Of a stretch of DNA of 64,000 nt, positions 48,501 through 61,000 are shown piece after piece. Every line of letters starts with the position of its first letter. Within the stretch, counting starts at the first letter, position 1. The stretch covers positions 6,181,717-6,245,716 of the forward strand of contig NC_071330.1 in NCBI RefSeq assembly GCF_010183535.1, given 5' to 3'. The notes beneath the pieces are model-generated. The model was not told the DNA's origin, searched no databases, and saw only the letters and a program-made list of their open reading frames with translations. The position numbers were made by a program, and so were the translations under genes. This DNA is from Caenorhabditis remanei (lineage: Eukaryota > Nematoda > Chromadorea > Rhabditida > Rhabditidae).

Positions 48501-51500
48501 CAGCTGCTCCTGGCTCTCCATTTGGTCCTGGATATCCGACTTGTCCAGGGAATCCGTATCCAGTCTCTCCTGGTGCTCCTGGTGCTCCTGGCACTCCTGG
48601 ATATCCGTCAAGTCCTGGCTCTCCACAATCTCCATCAGCTCCATTGTATCCGACTTCTCCTTGCTGTCCCCGCATTCCTGGTTCTCCGTGAAGTCCTGGG
48701 AATCCTGGGAGTCCGTCCATTCCACGCTCTCCTGGAGTTCCTGGGTAGCCGTCTGGTCCAACCTGAAAGCATGCGGATTTGGAAAATGATTGAATAAAGA
48801 AATTGCAAAAATAGAAAAAGAACTCACTGGTCCTGGAAGACCTGGTAGTCCATCAGCTCCTCTGTCTCCTGGGAGTCCTGGAAGACCGTCAATTCCTGGC
48901 TCTCCAGCAACTTGGTTGATAATTCTCAATGGAGCTGGAATTCCTCGTGGTCCCTGTGCTCCAGGGAGTCCCGGAAGACCATCCTGTCCTCGTTCTCCCT
49001 TGAATCCTGGGGTTCCTGGAACTCCTGGGTAAGAGTCTCCTGGTGGTCCTTGGAATCCTGGCACTCCGAGCTGGAAGTATTTGTGATGAGTTAAAGTTTT
49101 TGAGTCGATTACTTGCGATACAACGAATAAAACTGGTTAGTGACAAATCATGCACCACAATTTTCGATAACTGGCTCAGAATGCAAAATAACTGTCATAA
49201 AATTCATAAAATTATTTTCTGATTCCGCTTGATCTTCGACATCTTCTTATTCTTTTAATAAAATGTTTTGAAAACTCTATTTCCTGATTTAATGCTCATA
49301 TTCAAATTCAAAACTCACAGATCCTTGACGTCCTCTCTTTCCATCGATTCCAGAAAGTCCTGGCTCTCCTCTCAATCCTGGGAATCCGTCTTGTCCTGGT
49401 GATCCTGGAAGTCCTGGGAGTCCGTCGTTTCCTTGACGTCCTGGAAGTCCTGGAAGACCACGATCTCCTTTGAGTCCTGGAATTCCAGCTGGATTCTCCA
49501 TTGGTCCAATAATCTCTCCGGCTTCTCCCTTCATTCCTGGGTATCCTGGAATTCCTGGAAGTCCTGGGGATCCCTGAAAAGAACCTTTTACTAAAAATCT
49601 GATTTAGAAAACACAAACTTACATTAAGTCCATCAGCTCCAGCGGTTCCTGGCTTTCCTGGAAGTCCTGGCATTCCACAGTCTCCATGCTCTCCGTTTGG
49701 TCCTGGTGGTCCTGGATATCCGTTCATTCCTGGGTATCCAGCATCTCCCTTATTTCCTGGAAGACCGTCTGGACAGTATCCGCAGTCATCTCCACGTTCT
49801 CCATTGTTTCCTGGTGGTCCTGGATATCCATCAATTCCAATTCTTCCAGGCATTCCTGGCTCTCCTGGCAATCCAGTCATTCCTGGTGGTCCGACCTTGT
49901 TAACTCCAGTTCCTGGGAATCCCTTCTCTCCGGAATAACCCGGATCTCCGATATCTCCTGGAATTCCTGGGTATCCATCTCTTCCAGACTGCCCATCAAG
50001 TCCTGGTGGTCCTTGAATATCATATCCTGGAAGTCCATCCTCTCCTGGATATCCACAGTCTCCAGACTCTCCTGGAAGACCTGGCTCTCCTGCGAATCCT
50101 GGGTAACCGTCCTCTCCACGATCTCCTTTCTCAGTATATCCTGGCATTCCATCGATTCCAGGCATTCCTGGCATTCCTGGTGCTCCAACTGGTCCTCTTG
50201 GTCCAACTGGTCCTGGTAATCCGTTGTGTCCTGGAAGTCCCTTCGCTCCTTGAACTCCATCGAATCCTTGAGCTCCACGTGGTCCTGGTTCTCCAGTTCC
50301 CTCTCCAAGTGGTCCTTCCGGTCCGCAGTCTCCTTCGAATCCTGGTCTTCCTGGGTATCCAGATTCTCCGGCTTCTCCCTTGGTTCCTGGGTATCCTGGG
50401 GTTCCTGGAACTCCTTGTTCTCCTTGAGTTCCTTTCTCTCCGTAGCTTCCGGGGACTCCATCCTTTCCGCGTTTACCCTAAAAATGAGATAGATGAAAAT
50501 GGAAAACGGCAAGGAAAAAGAAAACATACGCGTTGTCCAGCATCTCCTGGATCTCCCTTTTGTCCTTTCAATCCTGGATATCCTGGTGGACCGTCGAGTC
50601 CGAGCATTCCTGGTGGTCCAACTGGTCCATCACGTCCTTTCTCTCCTTTCACTCCTGAAAAAGGGATGTTTGTGAAAAATAATTAATATGATTTTGACAG
50701 AAAAATGGCGAGTCTTCAAGAGGTCACACTTTTTGGCATTTCAGACTAAAAGCCAGAAAATTTTAAAAAGCCATTTTCTGAGCATACATATTGTTGTTAT
50801 ACTGTATTTAAATAATTTTCATACAAAAACTTGATTTCATTAACTAACAACCTTCCTAACTGTCTCCAAGTTTCCCTCAAGATTGCCTCTCGCAGCCACT
50901 TCAATCAATGACTAAAACCCACCTCCTGGTCCGACTGGTCCTTGCAAGACCTCCATCTCAATTGGCTTTGAAGCCCATGGATACGATCCAGGTGGTCCCG
51001 GTGGTCCTGGTGGTCCGGGCAATCCTTTCTCTCCCTTGACTCCAGAAGTTCTCATTCCCATTCTTCCCTTCAATCCAGAAACTCCTGGGAATCCGGGAAG
51101 TCCGTACGGTCCTGGATCTCCTTTCGCTCCCTTCAATCCTGGATATCCAGAGTTTCCTGGAAGACCTGGAACTCCAGATCTTCCAGATTCTCCTTTCTCT
51201 CCTTTTCGTCCTTGTGAATTGACTCCTCCTTCTCCAGGTGGTCCAGACAAACCATGTCTTCCTGGCATTCCATTCGGTCCTGGTTGTCCTGGTGGCCCAG
51301 CGAGTCCAGGGATACCAGGGAAACCCTGAAAATGATGAATGAATGATTATAGTGCAGTAGTCCCTTTCGGTCTCTCCATCATCTTCTTCATGGCTGAGCA
51401 GCAGAAAAGATGCGAGATGAGTCATGACATTACACACAACCGCTGCACATACACATACCGACTCATCTCGATTCTCTTCTCTCTCAATTCTCTCTCCCTC

Positions 51501-52260
51501 ATTTTTTTCCTTCGGTTTTTTGTGGTGGAAAAAGTGTCAGAGTCAAATTGCGAGGCAGTTTTCCTAGGGAGACTTAAGCTCAAAACACTAACAACACATG
51601 ACGGATATCTCTGATTTCAGACGGTTGTTGTGTTCACTTTATTTTTCAAAAGGTCACTTACATCAGTTCCATTACATCCTGGCGGTCCTTCTTCTCCTTT
51701 CAGTCCGGGTAATCCATCGAGTCCTTGAAGACCTGAGTGTCCTGGTGCTCCTGGAAGACCGCGATCTCCGCGTGCTCCCTTGGCTCCACCGTCTCCGAAA
51801 TCTCCTTCGGCTCCTGAAAAAAGAAACTTTTATAGTTCCTGTTTCTAACTGTCTGACTTTTTAAAATAATGAATCTTGCCATCTTAAAAAATCGAAAATC
51901 TCCACTAAAACTTGAGGACTGATTCCTCGATTTTCATGGCTAACTCACTAAATTAATTGAATTAAAAAAAATACTCACCATACATTCCAGGAGCTCCTGA
52001 GACTCCTTCCGGTCCATCTAATCCTGGTGCACCTGGATGTCCTGGTTCACCTCCGAATCCTGGGTTACCCCGTTCTCCCTTGGTTCCAGGGCATACACAT
52101 GGTGGAGCACATCCTTTGCATGCGGCGGCAGCATCCACATGTATCCTGAAAAAGAGAGCTTAGATATTGTGGGTTAATAGGAAGGGACTTGCCTATCAGT
52201 GTAGAACGACGACAGTAGCACGACGGCTGCCGTCAAGCCGAGAAGAGATAAGCGCGACAT
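45594..52260 (-). CDS. emb-9: EMB-9: alpha-1 type IV collagen
   Basis: Minus-strand exons 52193-52260, 51979-52145, 51662-51813, 50923-51325, 50530-50654, 49623-50477, 49319-49573, 48828-49070, 47902-48762, 46575-47847, 45741-46522 and 45594-45689 give 1759 residues, the length of C. elegans EMB-9. Signal peptide, a Cys-rich 7S-type N-terminus ([16 protein letters not shown]), a long interrupted Gly-X-Y region with typical type IV interruptions (for example [12 protein letters not shown] and [15 protein letters not shown]), then a C-terminal NC1 domain of two C4 repeats starting [19 protein letters not shown] and ending [12 protein letters not shown]. Two such chains trimerise with one LET-2 chain and build basement membrane networks; loss is embryonic lethal in C. 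elegans. Intron 1 appears to use a GC donor (AG|GCAAGT). Reverse-strand open frames over this gene are Gly-X-Y shadows. Confidence 0.97.
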
Positions 52261-55030
52261 TTTCAGTCACGGCTATCGACTTCTCGTTACCCAAAGATTG
52301 GTGTCGTTCTGGAAATGAAAAGGGTGTTGAAAGGGTTCTTTGAATGAATTAGAATAATAGAAATCGAAAAGTTTGAAAGAAAATTACAGGGTTCATAAAT
52401 ATCTCAATTGACGAATTATGATCTAACTTCGCAGATAGAACGTTGAATTCGTCGACCGGATTTTAGTGAAGTTAACTAACACATCAATATTTCCAGAACA
52501 AGTTTTGGGTTCAAGACACCTTAAAGTTACTTTTCAAGGACCAGGAAAGTTGAGAGATTCAGAACCACAGAAGCCTCATCAAGTAGTTTTTTGTACAGTT
52601 TCCTCTCTCCTCCCTAGCAAAGCAAAAATCCAAAAAGGTAGATGAAAAGTTGGAAATCTGTGATAAAATGAAAGCGCATTACACATTACACACACATCAG
52701 GATGCCTCTCTTCTCAATCATCCGGGCGCTCTTTCTCCGTGGCCAACAGCCGGCCGATCGACACAAACCGATGTGTTGCAAAACTAAAAGAAGACGAAGA
52801 CAGAGAGCGAGGGAAAAAAGAACGATTTATAATAAAAATGGTGGAGCAACCGCATCGCACTTTGTCATTTTTACTAAACATCTGGAGAATTTGTTCTGTT
52901 CGATTTGGTTGTCTGTGTTGGAGTGTCCGTGTCTTGAGATGACACCGAATCATGTCTTTAGAGAGAAAGAAATGGGGACAGCTGGAATTGGTTGGGTTGT
53001 GGGGTCAGTAGAGGAAAAAAGTGAGATGAGCAAATATAGAAGGAAACGACCGGAAAGTTCAAATTATACACCTGTTAGAGACGATTTGAAGAAAAAATTC
53101 TCCATCGATCCGATTGTCATCTATGTACTTGTTTAAAAAATAAAAGCATTGTGTCAAGCGGAAAAAGGTAAACAAACAAATGAAAATTTTGTTCTTGATT
53201 ATAACTTAACAACATCTGGAAGTTCAATGTTGTGGTTTCATTCCCAAATACAGAAACGGCTTTGAAGATGCTTGTGAAAAATTCAGCGTTTGGTTTCAGA
53301 TGTTCGTGAGATCGGATTTCTTGATATTGTAACCGTATCTAAAACTCCAAAAAGTTAATTTAAAATTTTGGAGTCGAGATCCTCGGGCACATGAACTAAT
53401 CTCGTGTGCCATGCATTGGGAAGTTATTAAAAGGATTAGTTAAGTTCTGGTTCTTTACAGTTACCAGGGAAACGAGATATAATCTTCTAGGCAAATCCGT
53501 TTTCAAAATCTATGCTCATTTAGCCTTACTACCAATCCTTCTAGTATCAAAAAATATCGACCCCGTTTCATGCTCAATCAATCCAGCTGAGCGGTCCTTG
53601 AATTCTACAAACAGAAAACGATGAATGTTTTAGTACCCATCGATAAAGTATAACTACCATAACCCATGTTCCATCCATCTACTAATTAATTTTTGCAAGT
53701 TCATAAAACACAAGAGTGCACATAAACTTTTCACGCAATTACATCAGAGCCATCCGTCTTTTATCAAAATTTGCTCCCACTCACACACACACGTTTCTCA
53801 ATTTCTCAATATCTCTATCTGTGTTGCCTTCAAACTTTTGATTGAAGAGCCAACGCTGATCGATCGAGCTGTCAGCAATATCTATGTGCCAACTGTGCGA
53901 GGTCATTGCTTCTATCTCCTTCTTTCTTCTCACTTCTCTACTATACACAGTTGTTAAGGGGTCAGCGGAGAAGAGAAGAAAGAGGAGGAGTGTCTGACTG
54001 ACTCTTTTGAAAATGATATGAAATTTGTCAGAGTTTCGGTAAAGTTTGCACTCTAAAGTTATAGAGTATAAAAACCTGGATCTGGAATTCATGACTGGGT
54101 TGAAAATTTGAACAGCAAGACTGATAATGCAAAAATCTCTGTAGATTCACTAGACTCAGGTACCAAGAATAGAGAACCAGGTTCTAGAACTTCTGGATTT
54201 TATTCAACTCAATCTAGAATCTACCCCTTGAAGTGGTGGGCTGGAAAAACCCAATTAAAAATAAAATCTTAAAAATAGAATGGAAAAGTCTCTTGAAACC
54301 AGAAGAAACAGAAGAAGAAAGGCTTCTCGCCTTGCCTCCGACTGCCCCGAAGCTCTTTGCTTTACACTCCTTTCCCATTCCTTCTTCCTCTCTTTTCTCT
54401 TTTCTCGAATCCTCCTCTTCTCTGTATATTAAACGAGCAGCAGGACCCTTCTTCTTCTGCTTCTGAAGACGCCAACAGGCACCGCCCGCCCGATCGGATC
54501 CAGTGTCTGCGTCTCTTCGATTCGTACGATCTCTCGGTTCATGCCATGGTCGAATTGCAACATTCTCCTCTCGCTTTGGCGCGGACATCGGATTGACTCA
54601 AAGCTCTGGCTACTCGGCAAAAATCGGTTTTTTGCACTGTTCGAAAGGGTCAACTGAACTAATTTTATAAAAAGAGATTCAGAGAAAGAGTTCAAAGAAC
54701 AGACAACCAGCTGGCACTACCTGGAACATCTTTATTTCCCTCATCTCTCGAGATGGCTCATGACGTGGCATCTTCGTGGTTTTCGATGCTTTTTCGAATT
54801 GTCCTCTAGCTTTAATCCTCAAGATGCAAGGAGTTTCATTGTTTATACTCTCAACATGTGCATTGCTCCCTGAAAGAATTGTTTATTTCTGAGAGCATCT
54901 TTTGCACTTTCTTAACCGATTAAGAGATGAAAATGATGAGAAAGAATTCAAGATGACAGTGGTTTTTATAGAACTAAAATTTTATTATTATCATTATTAT
55001 TATTATAAACGAGTAAAGAAGAAATAAAAT
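52261..55030. other. emb-9 upstream region and ABC transporter 3' spacer
   Basis: 2.8 kb between the emb-9 start and the stop of the ABC gene. Open frames at 52702-53136 (plus) and 54214-54588 (minus) are low-complexity, Lys/Arg-rich, and lack partner exons; I do not call them. It should contain the emb-9 promoter and possible 5' untranslated exons. Confidence 0.5.
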
Positions 55031-58000
55031 TCAATCAGTTAAAGTGATGAATGTGTCTTCGAGTGATGACTGAGTCAACATGAAATCCTTCACATGAAGC
55101 TTCTTCGCCAATTTCTCCACCTTTTCATATTTCCTCGACCATTTGTCTCCGTGTCTCTTCGGCAATTCCCATACAAGACTAGTTGTGATATTAGTCAATG
55201 CAGTCTTCAAAACAGCTTCTTTCATTTTCTTTTGGACTCCCTTGATGACTCGATCACGATCACTGATCTTCTTAACCATCAGAGTCATTGTATAGGTATT
55301 TCCATATTGAGATTTGAGATCTTGACTAGTTCCGAGAGCAATCATTTCTCCTTTTCGTAGAATTGCAATTCTGGAGCACAGAGCCTCACATTCTTCCATT
55401 GAGTGAGATGTCAACACGATGGAACTTCCTGATTTCTCACGCATCCAATCTAGAATTTCCCAGATTTCGCGACGGGCCTGGAATAAGAAAGGAATAAAAT
55501 CTGATTCTGATTGGTTCTTACCCTTGGATCAATTCCAGCAGTAGGTTCATCCATCATGATGCATTTCGCTCTTGTCAGCATAGCGATCCCAACTGAAATC
55601 TTTCTTTTCTGTCCTCCACTACACATTCTAACGTTTTTGAATGCATGTTCAACCATTCCAACACAAGTCAAAACATGACGAACTGCCAGTTTTGGGTTAG
55701 TGTATCCATGAAGTTGAGCCATGATCTGGAAATATTTATAGATGCAAATCATAGGTATGGATTTATGATGTCCCACCTCAAGAGCCTCAATACATTTCAA
55801 GTCGGGGAGAATCGAATCGAATTGCGGACAGTATCCGACGTACTGAAAAAGTTTTGATTTCTAGAACACTAAAGGGAAACTAACATTATGCTTGACTACA
55901 TCTTTTCCATCAATAATTGCAGATCCACCACTAGGAAAACGTAGTCCAGTAAGAATATCGAAAGTGGTCGTTTTGCCAGCCCCGTTTGTTCCAAGAAGAC
56001 CGAAACATTCGTTGTGTCTGACAGTCAAACAGACTCCATTCACAGCACGAAATTTTCCGAATACTCGAACAAGATCCTGGAAAAGTTTAAAGCTACTAGA
56101 ATTTGTAAACTTGACAAACTTTGACAACAACAGTGCAGTTCTTCACTTGCGGTTTATGAACCAGTTGCTCCTCGAGTCTTACTGCTTTGCAAGGAGCAAG
56201 TCGCTAAAATTTATGAAATATTTAGAAACATTTGGTTCGATTTGCTTACCACAGGTTTCTTAGGAATCGGCTTTTCCGCTTTGTGTCTCAAATCGAATAT
56301 GGCAACTTTTGTACTACGGTTTTGCATTGCATAGACTACGATTGTAGAAACAAGAGAAGCCAAACCAAGGAAAAAAACATCTCGGACTGAAAACTAACTT
56401 TAAATTTCATCCAAATTCTTTTAAAATCTTACGAAGCCCATTCCACTCCCAAAGATCTTTGTAATCGATCAATTGAGATAGAATACCAGCTGGATCTTTT
56501 TCGATCGCTTTGCTGACTGTTACTTTAAAAAAGCCAAAAAGAAAAGCACTTGGAGGACAGATTATGTAAAAGATTGTCTGAAAGAAGAACCTCGAAAACG
56601 TTCCAATGACCAAAAAAAGACTGACCGTCACAAAACTAGTCTTTTTCGATTTCAGGAAGCTCATAATCATTACAGTAATAACGATAATGATTCCAAGAAC
56701 TAATTGATAAAGAACTAGAAGAGTTGAAGCTTTGGTAGGGGATTCAAAGATCAGAGAAGCCATGTAAGTGATTGGAATAATGGCAGCAAGAAGGAGGCCG
56801 TACATAACAAGAATTCTAAAACCATTAATCTGATTTTATGATTCCGAAATCAAACTCACAAAGGTATGGAATCTGTTAGCCTGTTGAATGCAAAGAAAAT
56901 CATGATTGTGGCAGCAGCAAATATAATGAAAACCAAAGCATCCCAGAGAATATTAGCCGACCAGAAGATCAATTTAGACATTCCTGTGAGATGCTGCTGA
57001 TGAGAGAATTTACAGACCCGTTCTTCAATTGAAAATTGTACGAACGGTGCAGTAACCAAAGCGAATCCAAGGGTCAGGAAAAATGGAATAGTGAGGTACA
57101 TCATGAATTCATTCTGAAATATGGTCATGTTCACATTCAATAGTTCATTGTCAGAATACCTGCGCATCTTCAGTTATCGATGTTATATAGTGTATCTTCA
57201 CATTATATCCGCCATCTTTGACGTACCAGTTGGAAGCAAGAGTAGTCAAAATGGGAACCGCCCGACTTACAACACCATTGAAAAAGATAGATGCAATGTT
57301 GTTTTCTACTTTGACAATGAATCCCAATGTCTCTTTCTAAGAATAATTAAAGTCTTTATGTCATGTATGTAACAAGAAACTTACATAGTACTTTTTAACC
57401 AGTTCCTCTTGACTCATTCCAGCATCATGTTCTTTCACTTTCAGATGTTTGAACCCTTCTATTTGACCTTTTATATCATCATAGTGATCTGTTTTTCCAG
57501 CTCCTTTCATCATAACAACTATTGATTTTGGAAAGGCATCAAGTGATATTTTCTCCTCAGTTTTTGGTTCTGAAAACAAGTTTTTTTGGCTACAGTACTG
57601 TGAAAAAATAAAGTTTCGACAAGGATTCTCACAGTAACTGAAAGATAACCCACTTGCATTTGCCTCGTCCTTTATCATATTCATTCCAAAAACTAGAATC
57701 AAGATAGGAATTGCCATTTGGAAAAAAAGTTGATAGATGTTTCGAAGAGTATAGTAATATCTTTTACGAATCAAACAACTGAACTGAGCAGATTGAAGTG
57801 CCGATCCGGTAACCCTTTTGTCTGGAAATAATACTTCGAAACATTTCGAGAACTATCGAAAATAACTCACTTTTCTTCATGGCCATCAACAACTCATAGC
57901 TTTGCTCCGCCTTTTCCCTTTTATCTTCCAAGTTATTCTCCTTCGAAATTACCAAATCACACTCATCACAGATACGAATGAAGACAGTTTCCAAAGAACT

Positions 58001-61000
58001 CAATGACAATCCAAGTGTAGTGATTCTAAGCTTTTTGATTTTCTCCTTCAATGCGCTTGGAAGTTTTTTGATCGGTCCACTTTTGTATTTCTTGGCAATA
58101 ATTGATTCGAGAACTTTCAGTAGGGGAACAATTTTCTTCTTATCGTCTTCTGGAAGTGTCATTTCAATCATTTGACCTCTTTGATCTTTCTGAAATTATG
58201 AAATGTGGATTTGATATTATATAAATAAAATTGTTTTTAAGAATATTAAAACCCTAACTTCAAAATAGTTTTAGAAAACTTACCAATTTAGAATCAGGAA
58301 TAAGATGATGACATATTTCTTTGACAAGTCTTGTAGAGTGTTTCCTATCACTTTTCACATCTAAAACGACTGTCAGAACGTATCCAGAACCGAATTTCTT
58401 CTTTAGATAGTTCAAAGATCCACTCGATGCCATTTTTCCATACGACATCACGAAAACCCAATCACCAAGTCTCTCAGCTTCGTCCATGTAATGAGTTGTC
58501 AAAAGGATCGTTCTAAAAAACGTAATGAGACTGGTTATACCTTATACTATTCCAACCTGTTCACTTTAATCTTTTCCAACATCATCTGTACATCTTTTCT
58601 TGCTCCTGGATCCATACCAGCCGTCGGCTCATCCAATAAAACAACCTTGCTTCCACCAATCATTGCCATACAAACACATAGCTTTCTCTTCATTCCTCCG
58701 GATAGATTGGCTGCGTGAGTTCCAGCTTTATCGGCTAATCGAATTGCTTGAAGGAGTTGTTTTGCTTCTCCAAGGAACAAATGAGATGGACCCTCTTTCA
58801 GTGCATTCACGAGTTCAAGATGTTCCAGAACAGTCAGTCGATCATAAAGTGGATTGTATTGTGGACAGAAACCGATGAACTTTCGAGCTTTGTCTTTATT
58901 ACGAACCGCATCAACTCCAGCCACTTTGATCGAACCTGAAAATGCAAATAATTATCAGTTTTTCAATAAAAAAACGAACCTGAAGTGGGTTGTGCAACTC
59001 CAGAAATCATCGAGAACGTCGTACTTTTTCCACATCCATTCTGACCAAGAAGAATCGATACTTGTCCTCGAATTGCACGAAATGAAAGACCATTCACGGC
59101 TTTTTCTCCAGTTGGATAGATCTTCACAACATTACTCAATTCCACGTCGGATACTGCTTTACTTCTCATTTTCACATTTTCAATACATCCTTCCAAGATC
59201 ACATCTCGATCACCGCCTCCTCCTTTCATTCTTTTTCCTCCCTGTAATTGGCCAGGTGCTTTGAAAGAAGACGCCTGAAAATGTACTCACGCCAAACATA
59301 TCTTTCAAACCAGATAGTTTTCCTCCATAACGATCGTACAGCAAAGCTGCTGCCACCATCCAAACAACGTCGAAAATTACCATAAGAAAGTAATATCCAG
59401 GAGCAGTTCCCTCGATATATGTCATGTCAAACAGTGAGTCAAATGACATTTTATTGTTGGCCAACGAGTTTTCTTGTGCTTTCTTCAGGAAATAGTGATA
59501 AGCAAAGTTGATGTTTAGAGAGTACAGTAGACTTAAACTATCTTCATCTTGTGATAATGGATAGAAGACAGCAAGGACCCAACAGACCAATGAAGCTGAA
59601 AGGGTTTTGTATGTTTTAGTTGCAAATGATCTTAAATCGAATACCTTCAATTCCACGTTTAGCGTTAGTGAAAATTGCGGAGAAAAGAATAGCAAAAGCG
59701 ATAGCACCGATGATATAAAACACAGCACCAATCATCATAACTCCGAGATTCGTATACTGAAAAAAATTGGGAATTGAATTTGATTTCAGGAAAAAATTAT
59801 TTGAAAACCGTGAGACCCATGAAGAATTTCATCGATCCGATACACGTGATGAGGGATTTGAGGAAAGTGGCAATGAAGTGCTCGGTATAAAACAGCCAAC
59901 CAGGTAGACCAATTGCAGATAAATACGGCTGAAAAAGGAGTAATTTTGGTGGTATTTCAATTACTCTCACTTTAACAGTTGACTTTTCAGTTACAACAGT
60001 TCTGACTACATTAACTACAGTAACCATCATACTAAGACCAATAATTGCATGGAAAAATGGGAGTGCGACTTCAGGAATCTCAATATCTCTAGCACTGATT
60101 TTCTGCACATTAACACTTTCCGACCATCCTCTCTCCTTATCTTCCTGATGACCATCAATGATAGTTTGAATGAATACTGAAGAGAACATGTACTTGTCAG
60201 AACTGAAATTATAATTATCTGATGGTTAGTCTTCTCATTGACTGTACTTTCTCTCCATAGCGCCTTTGAAGTCCTCCCTTGGAATATCTGTTGAAGCCAC
60301 TGCAACATGTACAGTTATTTCTTTTCCTGACTTGTCCACCAACATAGTTCTGGAAATCATTCTTATATATAAAAGACAAGTGGTGTTTGTCTGTTTGTCT
60401 GAGGCACTGTCCGCAGCGGTTTTGGAAAGAGAAGAGAAACTGAGCCAGTGGGCAAAACCGAACTGGCGTGCTTTGGACAGCGACAGCCGCTTTAGACCAC
60501 TCGGCCACACAGGTAAACCGCTAAGTCCCAAAAGCGTGTTGTTGGCGGCTGAAAAAGCGCTAGCGGCTTAATAACGGTCCAATAACCGGTGAGCGACCGC
60601 CAAAGTCCCAATGGCGGCTTAATAACCGGTGAGTGACAATGTGGCGGAACATTACAGAAGTTGTGTTAGAGATGGAATTTTGAGAAAATATTTTAGGAGG
60701 TGGGTCCTATTAGATAGATGATTCATTCTTTATTTCGTTTTTTTCATAAAAATGGATTTTATTTTTGGCGGCTTGAAAACGGCTTAATGGCGGCTGAACA
60801 GCCGCTGGCGGCTAAATCACTGGCCAGGAACGGGTTAATAACCGGTGAGTGAACCGCTGACGGCTAAACGGCGGCTTAATAACCGGTGAACGACACTGTT
60901 AAGAGTAAAAGTTTTAGTTGGAATTTCAAGAAACTATCACACTGATAGATAAATTTTGTATCTAGTTTCTTTACTTCTTTCTTCCTAGATTGTTCCCCAA

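Noticed and set aside
46622..50686. Many long plus-strand and alternate minus-strand open frames over emb-9
   Set aside because: They are shadows of Gly-X-Y codon repeats (runs of WSW/SWKS, QDHQD or LLVLLD) in other frames; the collagen frame alone splices into a 1759-residue protein.
52702..53136. 144-codon plus-strand open frame upstream of emb-9
   Set aside because: Composition is erratic and basic, there is no recognisable domain or partner exon, and it lies in the expected promoter region.
54214..54588. 124-codon minus-strand open frame
   Set aside because: Low complexity (KKK, EEE and SSS runs) from purine-rich DNA, with no splice-supported continuation.
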